This document shows, piece after piece, positions 13,040-24,949 of a stretch of DNA of 64,000 nt. Below the pieces are notes generated by a model. That model made no database searches and had not been told where the DNA came from. It saw only the letters and a list, made by a program, of their open reading frames with translations. A program made the position numbers and the translations under genes. Source of the stretch: Calycina herbarum (lineage: Eukaryota > Ascomycota > Leotiomycetes > Helotiales > Pezizellaceae); assembly GCA_001414485.1 (NCBI GenBank), contig LLEY01000219.1, forward strand, positions 1-64,000, in the 5' to 3' direction. The first letter of the stretch is position 1, and every line of letters begins with the position of its first letter.

Positions 13040-14513
13040 GATGTTTTATAAGAATAAAAAGAGTAATAAATACTAAGATAAAATATATTTTTAAGAAGAA
13101 CTCGAATATCTTTTAAATAAAATATAAAGAGAGAAGAAATAAAAGAGTAAGAGTAGAAGCTAACTATAAGATATTAGTAGAGATATAAATAGCTATACGA
13201 TCCTACGTATAGTAATTATAGAGATTCGAGATAAGTTAAACGTCTAAGAATCTCTAGAAAAAAAGACTAGACTAATATAAAGAACTAACTATAGTAAAAC
13301 AATCTAACCGATCTAGTAGTATACTAGGTAATAGAAATAAAGAGTAATACTAAAGTAATTTATAAGAATATTAGTTTAGTCTTCTAAAAACAACGGAATT
13401 ATATTAATTAATACTATCGTTCTAGAGCGAAGTATAAGATCTAATCTACTATAGATTCTAAGACTTATATAAAAGCTATTAATACTAAGAAAGCTAGTAA
13501 CTAGCGTAACCTTCTTATAATTATCTTAGAGATATTAAGTTAAATTCTAAATATATTTCTTAAGATAAGCTAAAATTGATTTTTAAGTCTAAGTCCTCTA
13601 CTTAAGCTTTATAGTAGTATCTTTCTCTCTCTATCTTCTATTATAGAGTCTTTTACTCTTCTAAGACTTAGTCTAGCAACGAAGGTAGAGCTTAGATAAT
13701 TTATATACGAAATCAGATACTAAGTAGTTTATCTTCGATATAAAGTCGTACTAGTAATTTCTCTATTTATAGGCTATCGAGTAATTCTTCTTAAATTAAT
13801 ACTCGTTATCTTATTTCTACTTCTTAGTAATATAGGAGTAGATATAACTAAGGTAATTAGGAGTAGATAGGCTCTTTATTTAAATACTATATACTAGATA
13901 ATAGCTGTTTTAAGGCTCTTCTCTAGAGTAGTAGAGAATAAAAGGCTCTAGATCGCCTACTTTATAAAGAGATTCTAAAAGCTTAGCCTCTAGTAATCTA
14001 TCTATAGTTCTTAAGAATGTCTAGAAAGAAGACGTAATATAGTAACGGTCTAGAAAATAGCTAATAAATACGAACTTAAACTCTACTAAAAGCTCGTTAT
14101 TAGTATAAGTTAGAATTCTAAGCTTCTTATTATTAATCTACTTTTGTATTTTCTTAGAGTCTATATTTTAAAAGTATTCTTATCGATATTACTTACTTAC
14201 CTAGGAATACTATCGAATATAATAACTTTTCTGTTTCTATACTACTGTCTAGTATTCTTTAACTAAATAGTCGTTCGTATTCGTATCTTAAACTCTATTA
14301 CGAAGTTTCTACTTAATAAACTATAACTAAAGATATTCCTAGCTATCTAGGATTCTCTAGTTCTCTTTAAATAGCAAAGTAAGATTAGTTACTTATAAGT
14401 TAAGATTAAGACTTATTCTATATAATTTTTAAATATAGTTCTTTCGTTATTCTTCTTCGTTTACTACGTCTTATATATTAATAGCTAAGATATTAGAAAT
14501 ATAGTACTTCTCT
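13040..14513. other. RIP-degraded DNA between Fot1 and Copia copy 2
   Basis: Continuation of the sequence that Fot1 entered. Basic, Ser/Tyr/Lys-rich plus-strand translation with many stops (for example KYKIRST, INTKKASN). No family recognised. Its right end, ATTAC at 14,514-14,518, is the left target duplication of Copia copy 2, so 38,219 onward is its former right neighbour. Confidence 0.4.
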
Positions 14514-14518
14514 ATTAC

Positions 14519-14688
14519 TATTAGTTTACCTTAGTAGTTAATAGCTTAATATAAAAAGATTATATATTCTTATAACTATCGTTGATATATGTCGAGTATA
14601 AGCTATACTCGGTCCTACTTAAATACCTGCTCTTCTTTACTAAGCGAGACAGATACGTAGAAGTGCTAACTACTTATATATACCGACA
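14519..14688 (-). repeat. 3' LTR of Copia copy 2
   Basis: 170 bp from TATTAGTTTACC to TACCGACA, matching 38,049-38,218. Contains a dyad at 14,592-14,612 (CGAGTATA, loop, TATACTCG) also present in the other LTR. Confidence 0.92.
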
Positions 14689-15559
14689 CTAGTACTTCTT
14701 CAAAGTCGGTAGAAGTAGTACTCTAAAAATTATTAAAAATCAGTTTTATTCTCTCCAACTAGATATAGTACTTAGTTCTATAACCTAGATTATCCCTCGT
14801 TTCGTTCTACCTATTCTATAACTCTTATATCTAGCTTGTTTATATTAATTAGCTTTTAAAGAGCGTTATAACAGCTCCTTTTCGTTATAGTATCTATAGA
14901 GTTGCTTTTGCTATCTATCTACTTAATCTCGTCGATCTCTCTTAGCTTATATACCTCTCTTAGGTATATAACGTCGATTATTAGACGCTTCTCTTTAGTA
15001 GTCTCTAATTTAGCTATATACTCGTAAATGGACTTCGAGTTAGTATATATAATAAGAGGAATTTTAAAGGAAAGAATACTTTCTAGAGTTGATTTAATAG
15101 AAGTAGCGGCGTCGTAGCTAGAGCTTATAGTATATAATTCCGAGGCTAAAACGCTACAAGTTACACGCTTATACTTAGTAGAAGACTAATATAGAATATT
15201 AGTATTATTATCCTTATTTATAAGTGTAATTACGTATCTAATTTAAAACGAGAGATTCTTATTATTTATAAAAGATCTATCTATAAAGGCGTAGAGTTTA
15301 AGCGAGTTCTTATCTAGTTTGACGTATATAAGACCTCTTATAGTATTATCGATTTACTACTAAATACGTTTATTAAAGAGGTCTATATCGTTCTTTTATA
15401 GATCGGTTATCTAAGCGGCGTAGGCTAGATTAAATACGGCTTCTAGTTATAATATAGTTACTAGATATACCTCTTAAGCTCTCTAAGCAACGTATTAATC
15501 TTTAGTAGATACTATATAGAATAATCTCTTAGTATTAACGGTTTTAGCTAGCGACTTTT

Positions 15560-15819
15560 TATAACAGTTTATACCTAAAGAGTACTCGGTCTATCGACCT
15601 TCGTATAAAAGCGTAACCTTACGTAACCTTACGTAGCTCTACGTAACCTCGATATAAGAGGTTCTAATATCGTTCTAATAACTAGTAATTATATATAGCC
15701 TCTATATAAAACCTCTTTCCTTATACGTAGAATAGACTTCTTCTCGTTTCTTTCTTAGTTAATTCTTCTTATAATAAGATAATCTTATCTATTAACCTCT
15801 TTATATTCGGCTTATAATA
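15560..15819 (+). repeat. 5' LTR of Gypsy A
   Basis: 260 bp, pairing with 20,858-21,119 over its whole length; shared landmarks are AGTACTCGGTCTAT, GAGGTTCTAATATCG and TATTCGGCTTATAAT. Confidence 0.93.
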
Positions 15820-16049
15820 TTAGAATTAACTTATTCTTTCTTATATTCGTTTATTAAGTACGTCGAATAAACTATATATAATAGATTCTACGAACTCTCT
15901 TATATATATAATATAAGTATAAAAAATCCTTTATAGTTAAGATATATAGTCTTATATAAAAATCTTTTATAGAAATATAGAGTTTTATATAAAACGAATA
16001 AATATAATAGTCTAAAGTATATAGTAGATAACTATAAATATATAAGAAC

Positions 16050-19000
16050 CTTTATAAGGACTTCTATAGTAGCTAATAGATATGTTTAACTAGTAGTAGC
16101 GAGAGATATAGCTTCTTACTAAAAGTTAAAACTAGTTTATAGTAAACCTTTCTAGCTAATAAGAAGAAGCTCTTACGAGGCTTAAAATAAGACTTTCTCT
16201 CTCTAAAAGAAACGAAACTCTTCTATAACCTATACCTACGTCTACCTTAATACTAGCCTTAGTTATAAACTCTAATCGTAGGCTAAAACACTATCTTCTA
16301 TACCTAGAATAATATAATAGAAGTATACTTAACCTCTTTTCTTAATTTAAAAGTCTTTTATAAGTAAAGCTAGAAATAGATAGTTCGTTAATCGAAGAAG
16401 AGAAGGAAAGAGTCTAGTATACTTTTAAAAGACTCTTAAGAGACGTAGTTATAAGAATTTTCCTTTAAATAGAATATACTTGCTTATAAAGTAAGTTTAT
16501 ATTTATAGAATTTATAAGACAGCTTTATACCGCGTTCTACGACCCTTAGCTATAGTAAAAGACGCTTAGCTAGATTAACTAAACGAAGTAAGGCTAATAA
16601 CCTTTTAGCGAATTCTTTAGCAAATTCGATTAGCTAATCTTAGAAGCTTCTAGCTAAGGATAGAATAATATAATTAAGAAGAGCTACTTTAAGACTACTC
16701 TTAGTATAAAGCTAATTACTACGACCGTCGGTATCTAAGAAGATAGTACTTATAATAGATATTATAAGTAATTATAAATAATTACTAATTAGCTAAACGA
16801 AGTTATTAAACTTATAGTATAGTAAACGAAGAAGCTATAAAAGACCTTATCTAAAGCTAGAACTACGTAGAATTAAGCTATATATAAATTAAAAGACAGT
16901 TTCTTATATAATATAATAGACTAGGAACTAACTATAGTAGTCTTCTCTACTTAACTAAAAGAACTACGATAGAGCTTAGACGAAGTTCTTATTAAAAGAA
17001 GAAGCTTAAGTCTCTACTTAAGATATAGACTCGAAGAACACCGAGTCTAAGATTATAAGACAAAGATAATATAGGTAATAAAGAAAGTATTACTTAAATA
17101 AATAAAGAAGGTCTAGGTAGCTTCTATTTAGAAAGAAGACGAAGATATTAAAAGAAGAGATATAAAAGGAAAAGAAAGGATTATAGAAGTCTCTAACTCT
17201 AACTCTAAAATTTAAGAAAAGAATAGCTTCTAGTAAAAAATGTTATTAGAAGTAGAAGAAGGTTTTAAAGAAAGTAATAAAGGAATAGATTAAGTTTTAA
17301 GAGAAGTTAATAGATAGTTTCTTATTTTTAGTTTCTATATTAGTTAATAAAGAATATCTTATAAAAACTCTTCTTAACTCTAGATACTTATTATATAGAC
17401 TTATTAGCTTCTCTTTTACTATCTAGAATAACCTTTAATATATTCTTATCTCTTTTTAAGAGCTTTCTAGCTTTAATACTCTCTTAAATAATATAGTAAT
17501 AGAAGTTATTACTATTTTTTTATAGATATTAATAGATATTATAAAGCTAGGTCGTTTCTCTATGTTATTTCTTATCTAAAGTTATACGATATAATTTTAG
17601 AACTCTCTTAGATTATTAAGTAAGATGCTTAAATTAATAGCTCTACTTTTAAATACCTTATCTCTTTAACGAATATATTTATATAAAATTAAGTTAAAAG
17701 TTTAGAAGTAAGTAATTATATAAACTCCTCTGTCGATTACTAGCTTATCTCTATTAAGGCTTTTTAGATAATAATAAATAAGTCTTATTAAAATATATAA
17801 GTATTCTTAGCTAGCTTATAAGATATTATAAAGGCTCTTAAGAAGACGAAGAAGATAAAGATAGATCTTTGAATAAAGCTACTACTATAGTTCTAAGATT
17901 ACCTTAGTACTTTTAGTTTAAAAGACTTAGATAAAGTGCCTTCTTTATAAGACAACGAAATAGACTACTAGATCGAACTTATAATAGAAGATAGAAAGAA
18001 AGCTATAGTTCTTTAGAGACTACTCTATAATATATCTTATAATAAACTCCTTATCTTTTAAAGAACGTTTATAGAATATATAGATAAAGGCTAGATTTAA
18101 GTTAGTAATTCTCTTACTACTATCTCTATACTCTTTATATAAAAGCTAGGAGGAGGTCTATAGTTCTATATTAACTACTATACTGTAAATAAAGTTATAT
18201 AAAAGAACTAGTACCTACTTCCTCTACTCTATAAAACCTTATAATAAGCTAGAAAGGTAAGCTAGTATATAAAACTCGACGTAAGCTAAGCTTTTTACTA
18301 AATCTAGATTATAAAAGGAGATAAATAGAAGATAGCTTTCTATATAAGATATAGATTATATAAATAACTAGTTACTCCTTTTAGACTTATAAACGTACTA
18401 AGTACGTTCTAAAGATATATTAACTAGATACTATAGAAATACCTTAATAACTTCTACTCTACTTATATAGACGATATTCTAATCTTTATAGATAAAACTC
18501 TTAAAGAATACAAAGTATAAGTTAAGCTAGTTTTAAAAGAACTTAAGAATATAAAGCTCTTTCTTAATATTAATAAATACAAATTCTTAGTTATATAAAT
18601 AAAGTATCTAAGGTTTATCTTTAATATTAACTTAGAAGTAGAAATAGATCTAGAAAAGGTAAAAACAATCTTTAAATAGAAAGTACTTATAATAGTTAAG
18701 GCTATATAAAGCTTTCTTAGCTTTATAAACTTCTACTAAAACTTTATTAAAGACTATTCTAATATTATAAAACCTCTTATAAAACTTACTTATAAGGAAT
18801 ATATATTTAAGTAGACGAACGAATATTAAGACGTCTTTAAATAACTAAAGTATATATTTACTATAACTCTAGTCTTTATACGATTTAAGTACGAATAATA
18901 AACGATTATAGAAATAGACTCTTCTAGCTAGTATATTAGTAGCACGCTTTTATAATACAACGACGAGAGACTCTTATAACCCTATACCTTCTTTTTAAAG

Positions 19001-20850
19001 AAGAACTTACCTATAGAATATAACTACGAAATCTATAATAAAGAGATACTAGCTATTATATAGTACTTAGAAGCTTAAGATCCTAAGTTATAAAGCGTAG
19101 ATAGCTTTAAGATTCGAATAGACTATAAGAACCTTAAGTACTTTATAATAGTATAAAAGCTTATAGAATAATAAATATAATAGTCCCTAGCTTTCTCGAA
19201 GTATAACTTTATAATTATATATATTAAAGAGAAGAATAATATTTAAGTAGATACTCTTTTATAATAGGAGTAAGATATACTAGACAATGCTATAGATAAA
19301 TAAATTAATTACTATATAAAGTACCTTCTTAAGTTTATAAATAAAAAAGAATAGACTCTAAAGATTATAAAAGTAAACCTAGTATAGACGTAAGAGGTAG
19401 TATAAACGTAACAAGTACTCTTAGATAATAGCTAAAGAAGTAGACGCTAACCTTTAAATAATAGAAGACGCTATATAATAAGGTAAAAGAACGTTCTCTA
19501 TTAGCTTAAAGCTTAAGGTATTAATATCTAAATATACTTTTATAAATAAAGGAAAGCTAAAGTTCTAAGACTAGTTATAGGTTCTAAATAATAAAGAACT
19601 ATATATAACTTAAAACTCTATAGTTATCCTTGATAAGAAAGCACGGCCTAGATCCTCTTATAATAATACTTCTAGCCTTAGATATTATAAGACGTTCGAA
19701 GGTTTATATAAAACTACGACGCTTATAGAAGGAATAAGACTTAGAGAGATATATAATAAAGATTCTTAAAGCCTTTACTAGTTCTAAACCGAATCTAGAG
19801 CGAAATTTTAATAGACTTTATAGTCGAGTTACTAGAAAGTAATAGATATATAAATATAGTTATAATTATAGATAGACTAGGAAAAGGAATAATTTATAAT
19901 AGCTTTAAAGATATTACGTCTTAAACAGTTACTAGATAGTTTATTTAAACCTTCTATCGAAAGTACTATCTACTAAAAGTAATAGTATTAGATTAAGAAA
20001 CGTAGTTTATAAGCTATCTTTAGATAAGAATATATTCTCTCTTAGGAATTATATAAAGGCTTTCTACTACTTTTTACTTAGAAATAGATAGATCTATAAA
20101 ACAAATAAACTAGATAGTAGAAACCTATCTATAAATGTTTATAGATTATACTTAAGATAACTAGGAAGAACTACTACTATTTATAGAAGTAGTAATTAAT
20201 AATTAAATAATATTAGCTATAAAAGTAAGCTTCTTCTTTCTTAAACACGAATATTATACTAAGTCTCTAGATATCTAGTATAAACTCTTAAACCAGGCTA
20301 TACTACGATTACTAATTTAGAAAGCTAATATAATTATACGAAAGCTTAAAGAAGTATAGGAATAGGTATAGTCGGTAATAGCTACTATATAGTAAACGAT
20401 AGAAGACGTTATAAATAGAAGAAGATAATAAGTACTAAGCTTTAAAGTTAGAGATAAAGTCTAGCTAAACCTATAAAACGTTTATATAATAAGGAAGTTA
20501 AAGAAACTCAACGCTAAGTAAGCTAAATATATAGTACTAGAGGTAATTAGAATATATAGTTATTACTTAGATATACCTTCTAGAATCTACGACGTATTCT
20601 ACTCCTAGCTTCTATAACTAGCCTCGAACGACCTACTTCTAAGTTAAGTTTAAGACGATAATTAACTTAGACCTAAGATCCTTAAGGATAATAACGAATA
20701 TATAGTAGAAGCGATTCTTAATAAACGAAAAGAACGAGGACGTACTAATAAGCTACTTATAAAGTAGGAAGGATATACTAGGCTAACCTAGGAATCTTAA
20801 GACACTCTTAAGAATACGAAGACTTACGACCTCTAAAGAACTAGAAAGAG
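16050..20850 (+). pseudogene. Gypsy A gag-pol relic
   Basis: Gag-like region about 16,050-17,330. Reverse transcriptase about 18,150-18,800, with blocks equivalent to KLDV..AF.QI.I.KGD, then LVTPFRLINV and the catalytic YIDDILIF near 18,457-18,482. RNase H and connection about 18,870-19,260. Integrase core about 19,790-20,320, with IDFIVELLES, IIIDRLGKG, VLDQETQFIS (second Asp block) and a catalytic-Glu-region block ending QINQIVETYL. Most stops are TAG at Gln/Trp positions. The chain of blocks resembles the fungal Gypsy group with an integrase of the 'LGITRRLSTAYHPETDG' type. Inactive. Confidence 0.85.
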
Positions 20851-20857
20851 AGAGTAA

Positions 20858-21119
20858 TATAACGGTTTATACTCGAAGAGTACTCGGTCTATTAACCTTC
20901 GTATAAAAGCGTAACCTTATATAACCTTACGTAGCCCTACGTAACCTCGATATAAGAGGTTCTAATATCGTTCTAATAACCGGTAATTATATATAGCCTC
21001 TACGTATAAAACCTCTTTTCTTATACATAGAATAGACTTCTTCTCTTTTCTTCCTTAGTTAATTCTTCTTATAATAAGACAACCTTATCTATTAACCTCT
21101 TTATATTCGGCTTATAATA
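20858..21119 (+). repeat. 3' LTR of Gypsy A
   Basis: 262 bp, near-identical to 15,560-15,819 apart from a short indel and what appear to be transitions; followed directly by the duplicated CTTTT. Confidence 0.93.
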
Positions 21120-21124
21120 CTTTT

Positions 21125-23241
21125 ATACTAAGTTTAAGTTCTTAGTATAATCCTAGGAAAGTGATATTAAGCTGTCTTAATACTTAGTAATAAGGCCTCT
21201 ATTAAACTTAATTAGATAATCTATTATAAGTTATTCTCTTTTCTTAGATAAGAAGCTAGCTTCCTTGATTACTTATTCTTCTTTAGCGAGAAAGGCGGCA
21301 TTTACAAGTATAAGAGTGTCGTTAGTTTAAAGTCCTATTATACTAAAGAAGTTAGCTTCTTTAGTATATAAAACGTAGGGGTCGAAAGTAGATTAGAGTA
21401 TAGAAAGCTTGTCTATATAGTACTTCTAGTATATTACGAACCAGTGGTTATTAGCTTCTAGAATACTATATAAGAGCTTAATTACTTCGAAGAATAAACT
21501 CTCCTACTACGGGTACTCTTTTAGCAGTCGTATAAAGAACTTCCGATATAGTTCCGTTAAGAATTACGTATATGCTTATATAATATCTCGACTCTAGACT
21601 TAAAGTTCTAGAAAGATAGTTATTAGTACTAATATTATTCTTTAACTAACTCTTTAGATAGTAGGAGCTTAAGTAAGTACTAGTGACTTTCTAGTATTAT
21701 TATATACTTGAATTACTAGTCTTGACTTTGTAAAAGCAAGTGCTATACTCTTAAGCTTAATATTATTAACGAATTAGGATCTAAAGATTCTAGTATCTAA
21801 AGGCAGTTCTTTCTAGGTAATTATCTTAAATACGCTACGGTTTATAAGACCGTTAATTTCCTTTTAACGTGACTTAAAGTAAATTATACTATCGTTGGCT
21901 ATAAATACTTCAATATCGTAGTTGTCTTCTATAGAAGAAATAAAGGTCTCGATATTAGTTAAAGTAACGTATTCCTTAGTATTATTATCTAAGGCCTCGA
22001 CGTCTATCTCTTATATTAAGAACTAGTATAGCCTTAGATACTTTCGTAGTCTTCCTCGTCCGTGTTTTATAATTTAACTTAAAAGTAGGCCTTATTCTAG
22101 TAGTTATTCTAGTAGATCTGTATTAGGAAGATACTAGAGTTAGTAGCAGATTCGAGATCGAATTAGAGAGTCCTAGGGTTGAAGTTCTTATAGTATTGTA
22201 TTTAGTACTAGTTCGAGAGTTTTAGAGATTTCCTCGAAGTATAGTTTTACTACTATAGATCTAAACCTTGTAGGTCTACTTAGTAGTACTATAATATAGT
22301 CTTCGTTTTCTATTCCTTATAATAGAAAGGGTCCTGTCTAAGACTTCTTATGTTCTCGCTAAACAAGGACTTCTATATTAAGTAGCAAGTCTTTAATTCT
22401 ATTAGGTAATAGACCGTTTCGAGTGTAAAGGGTATTACTAACTTGTCGTTTTATAAGTAACTTACAAGCTTCCTTAGTAGCCTTCTTATATGTTTTAGAC
22501 CTTTAATATATTAATTATAATAGAGTATTACTCTTAGCTATATAAGAATAAGCGCCGTATACTAGTAAGGTAGGAACTAATCTATTTAGTCCTACTATAT
22601 TATTAATAGCTTTAAATACTATTTATACTACTAAAGTTCTTATAAGTTCCGGTTATTATTCCCGGATAATCACGTATATACGCCTAATTAGTCTATAGTA
22701 ACGTTCTACTATACCGATTAAGTTATATACCTTAACTAGTACTATCTTAACCTTAATTCCTATTAAGTTAGCGTATCTCTTAAATTCCTTAGTAATAAAG
22801 TTCTTCTCTTCGTCTATAGTAATATAATCTAGAGATTCTAAATAGGTGTTTATCTAACACTTTTAAAGAATCTCTTAGACGCTCTTTATACTTATATCTA
22901 GTAAAAACTCTCTAGCTTAGTATTAAGTTACTTAGTCTATAATATATAGGACTGCCTTTCCTTCTAGAAAGAAGATATCTATAATTATATTATAATTAAA
23001 CTCGATGTTATTATAGAGTGTAAACTTGAATCGGCTAAGTAACTTTCTATGCTTTTAGTAGTATATATAGTATTTTATAAGATGTTATAATATATCTTAT
23101 TCGATATTATAACTAGCCTTCTCTAGTATACGTTATAAACGTAGTACTAAGAGATAGCTAAACCGTCTATATAGGCGGTAGATATCGACTTCTAATAAGT
23201 AATATAGTAATTCCTAGATAAGATTATATATAGCTTTATCT
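21125..23241 (-). pseudogene. Copia copy 2, integrase and reverse transcriptase segment
   Basis: Minus-strand continuation of the split Copia element. About 22,880-22,520 is the integrase (counterpart of 2,300-1,780; the conserved block reads RLNRLVPT and then VYGAYSYI). About 21,950-21,380 is the RT fingers and palm: KEINGL, RSVFKIIT, LPLDTRIFRS, then SRLVIQVYN, a LVLT..PTI.RVS.R block and a DI..AY block that stand for the Copia RT sequence around its first catalytic Asp. The 3' continuation is 15,559-14,689 beyond Gypsy A. Stops are RIP type. Confidence 0.8.
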
Positions 23242-23419
23242 ATATATAACATTTTTCGTAGATCGAATTTTTTATTCTAAAACACTCGTTCTTATCTCCT
23301 CGTACCTAATAAGCCGATTTCCTTCTATAGAAACCCCTCTTAGTAGGCCCTTAGCCTCTCCTACGCCTCTGCGAAGGGGCCCTAGAAAGAGGGGAGTATG
23401 CCCGATCCCCCTCTCTCCC

Positions 23420-24930
23420 GAATATATAGTAACACTTCGTTGTAGTAACTGCTAAAGCTCTTAAGCGTAGTATTATTAGCTAAACCTTCTTCGGAGGAAC
23501 CGTAGAAGCTGTGGATTACTATCTTAGCACTGCCCTCGACAAAGCCCTTCTAGACCTCCTCTTATACCTTAGAGCCTTCTATACTTAAGTCGCCGGCATT
23601 AGCCTGTCTTTCTACTAAGCGTATACCTTAGAGGTACCTCCTCTACTACTCTTATCCTTAGAAACCTCTTCTATTATATATAAAGAGGGCTCTACGCCTT
23701 CTATAACTCCCCCCCCCTCTCTAGCTCTAGCGGAAAATTTCTCGTACGTATAGACTATAAGAGGTGCCTTAGCGCCTGAAAATATAACAGTAACAGTAAT
23801 AATAATAATACTACCTCCACCTCCTGTCACTTCTAAGCTATAGAAGAACAAGGGGTTCTTAGCTAAATTAGACCTTAGAGTCTTTATCCGGCTACCTTCT
23901 AATTCCTCTAAAAGAAAACATTCCGCCCTAGCTATCTTCCTTACCCTCTATAACCTAAAAATAGGCTATAAAGACCTTATATAAGAGGTTCTCTCGGTTA
24001 ACTCTGGATTCGCTATTATACCTAAGGACAAGGCCGCTCTAGAAGCTCTAATATCGACAAAGAAGGCATTTATATAGACTCTATTCTCTATAGCTAAGAT
24101 AGAGACCTTATAAAACTAGGCAGTATACCGCTTATTAGAGATACCCTAGAGTATTAAAGCTGTCGAAATCAACGGAAAAGGAGCTATTATATCAACCCTC
24201 GCCTCTACTACTACTGAAGTAGTAGCTATAGTAATAAAGGAGCGAATTAGAATAGCCTCTATAAAGGTTAATATAACAAGTAGCTCGCTTTTAGATAAGC
24301 TATTCTTTACCTTATAGACTGTCTTTTTTAAAGAAGAAGAAGTATAAGTTAACTATACTATCCTAGATACAACGTCTCTCCTTAGAAGAAGAGTCTTCTT
24401 TAAGCCTCTCTCTAAGGTTTCTACGGTTACTCAGTGCTCTAAGTGCTAGGGGTAGTATAACTAAAGGAACTGTAGAAAGAACCAGCGATGCCGATTATAC
24501 GGTACTACTTAACACTCTGAAGACTTCTACCTAAAGTACCTAAAGCACGCTTAATATAAGCTAAAGTGCCTATACTATAGCGGGCCTTACGCCTTAGACG
24601 ATGTTAAGTACTAACTTAGACTAGGAACCTTAGGAGCACGCCTCTTAACCGAGAATAAGAAGACGATCTAGTAAGTATATAACGAAATGCGAATAAGAAG
24701 TGAGTAAGACTCTTCTTATAGTAGCTGAAACTTAGACCTCCTAGCTACTCTATAAGCTCGAGTAGGCAACTCCTCGCCTACCTCGCCTACCTTACCCCCC
24801 TTACCTACCTCGCCTACCTTACCGACTATTCTACTTTAGGAAGACGATATCGATATTCTTATAGATACTCCTATAGAAGAGGCACCTTACGACCTCCTTA
24901 TACGAAGAACCCGGAGTACTACTTATATAA
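23420..24930 (+). pseudogene. LINE copy 1 ORF1 (gag-like, Cys motif)
   Basis: Plus-strand frame with RIP-type stops. An N-terminal region of low recognisability is followed by a cysteine cluster at about 24,430-24,520 (QCSKC, then NC and RCR), a variant of the CCHC zinc knuckle found in ORF1 of Tad-like elements, where it binds the element RNA. Near 24,765-24,830 lies a (CCTACCTCG)n-like minisatellite encoding a Pro/Thr/Ser-rich stretch; the equivalent in copy 2 is longer. Start and end are approximate. The 78-codon open frame on the opposite strand at 23,615-23,851 is a shadow. Confidence 0.7.
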
Positions 24931-24949
24931 TCCCTCTATAAGTAGACAA

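Larger units (their letters stand above)
15560..21119 (+). mobile_element. Gypsy LTR retrotransposon A, nested in Copia copy 2
   Basis: 5,560-bp plus-strand element with ~260-bp LTRs and a perfect 5-bp duplication CTTTT (15,555-15,559 and 21,120-21,124). LTR ends are RIPed TG...CA (TATAAC...TAATA). A purine-rich tract AGAAAGAGAGAGTAA abuts the 3' LTR, as expected for a polypurine tract. Internal order is gag, protease/RT, RNase H, integrase, which defines Ty3/Gypsy. Very heavily RIPed. Confidence 0.93.
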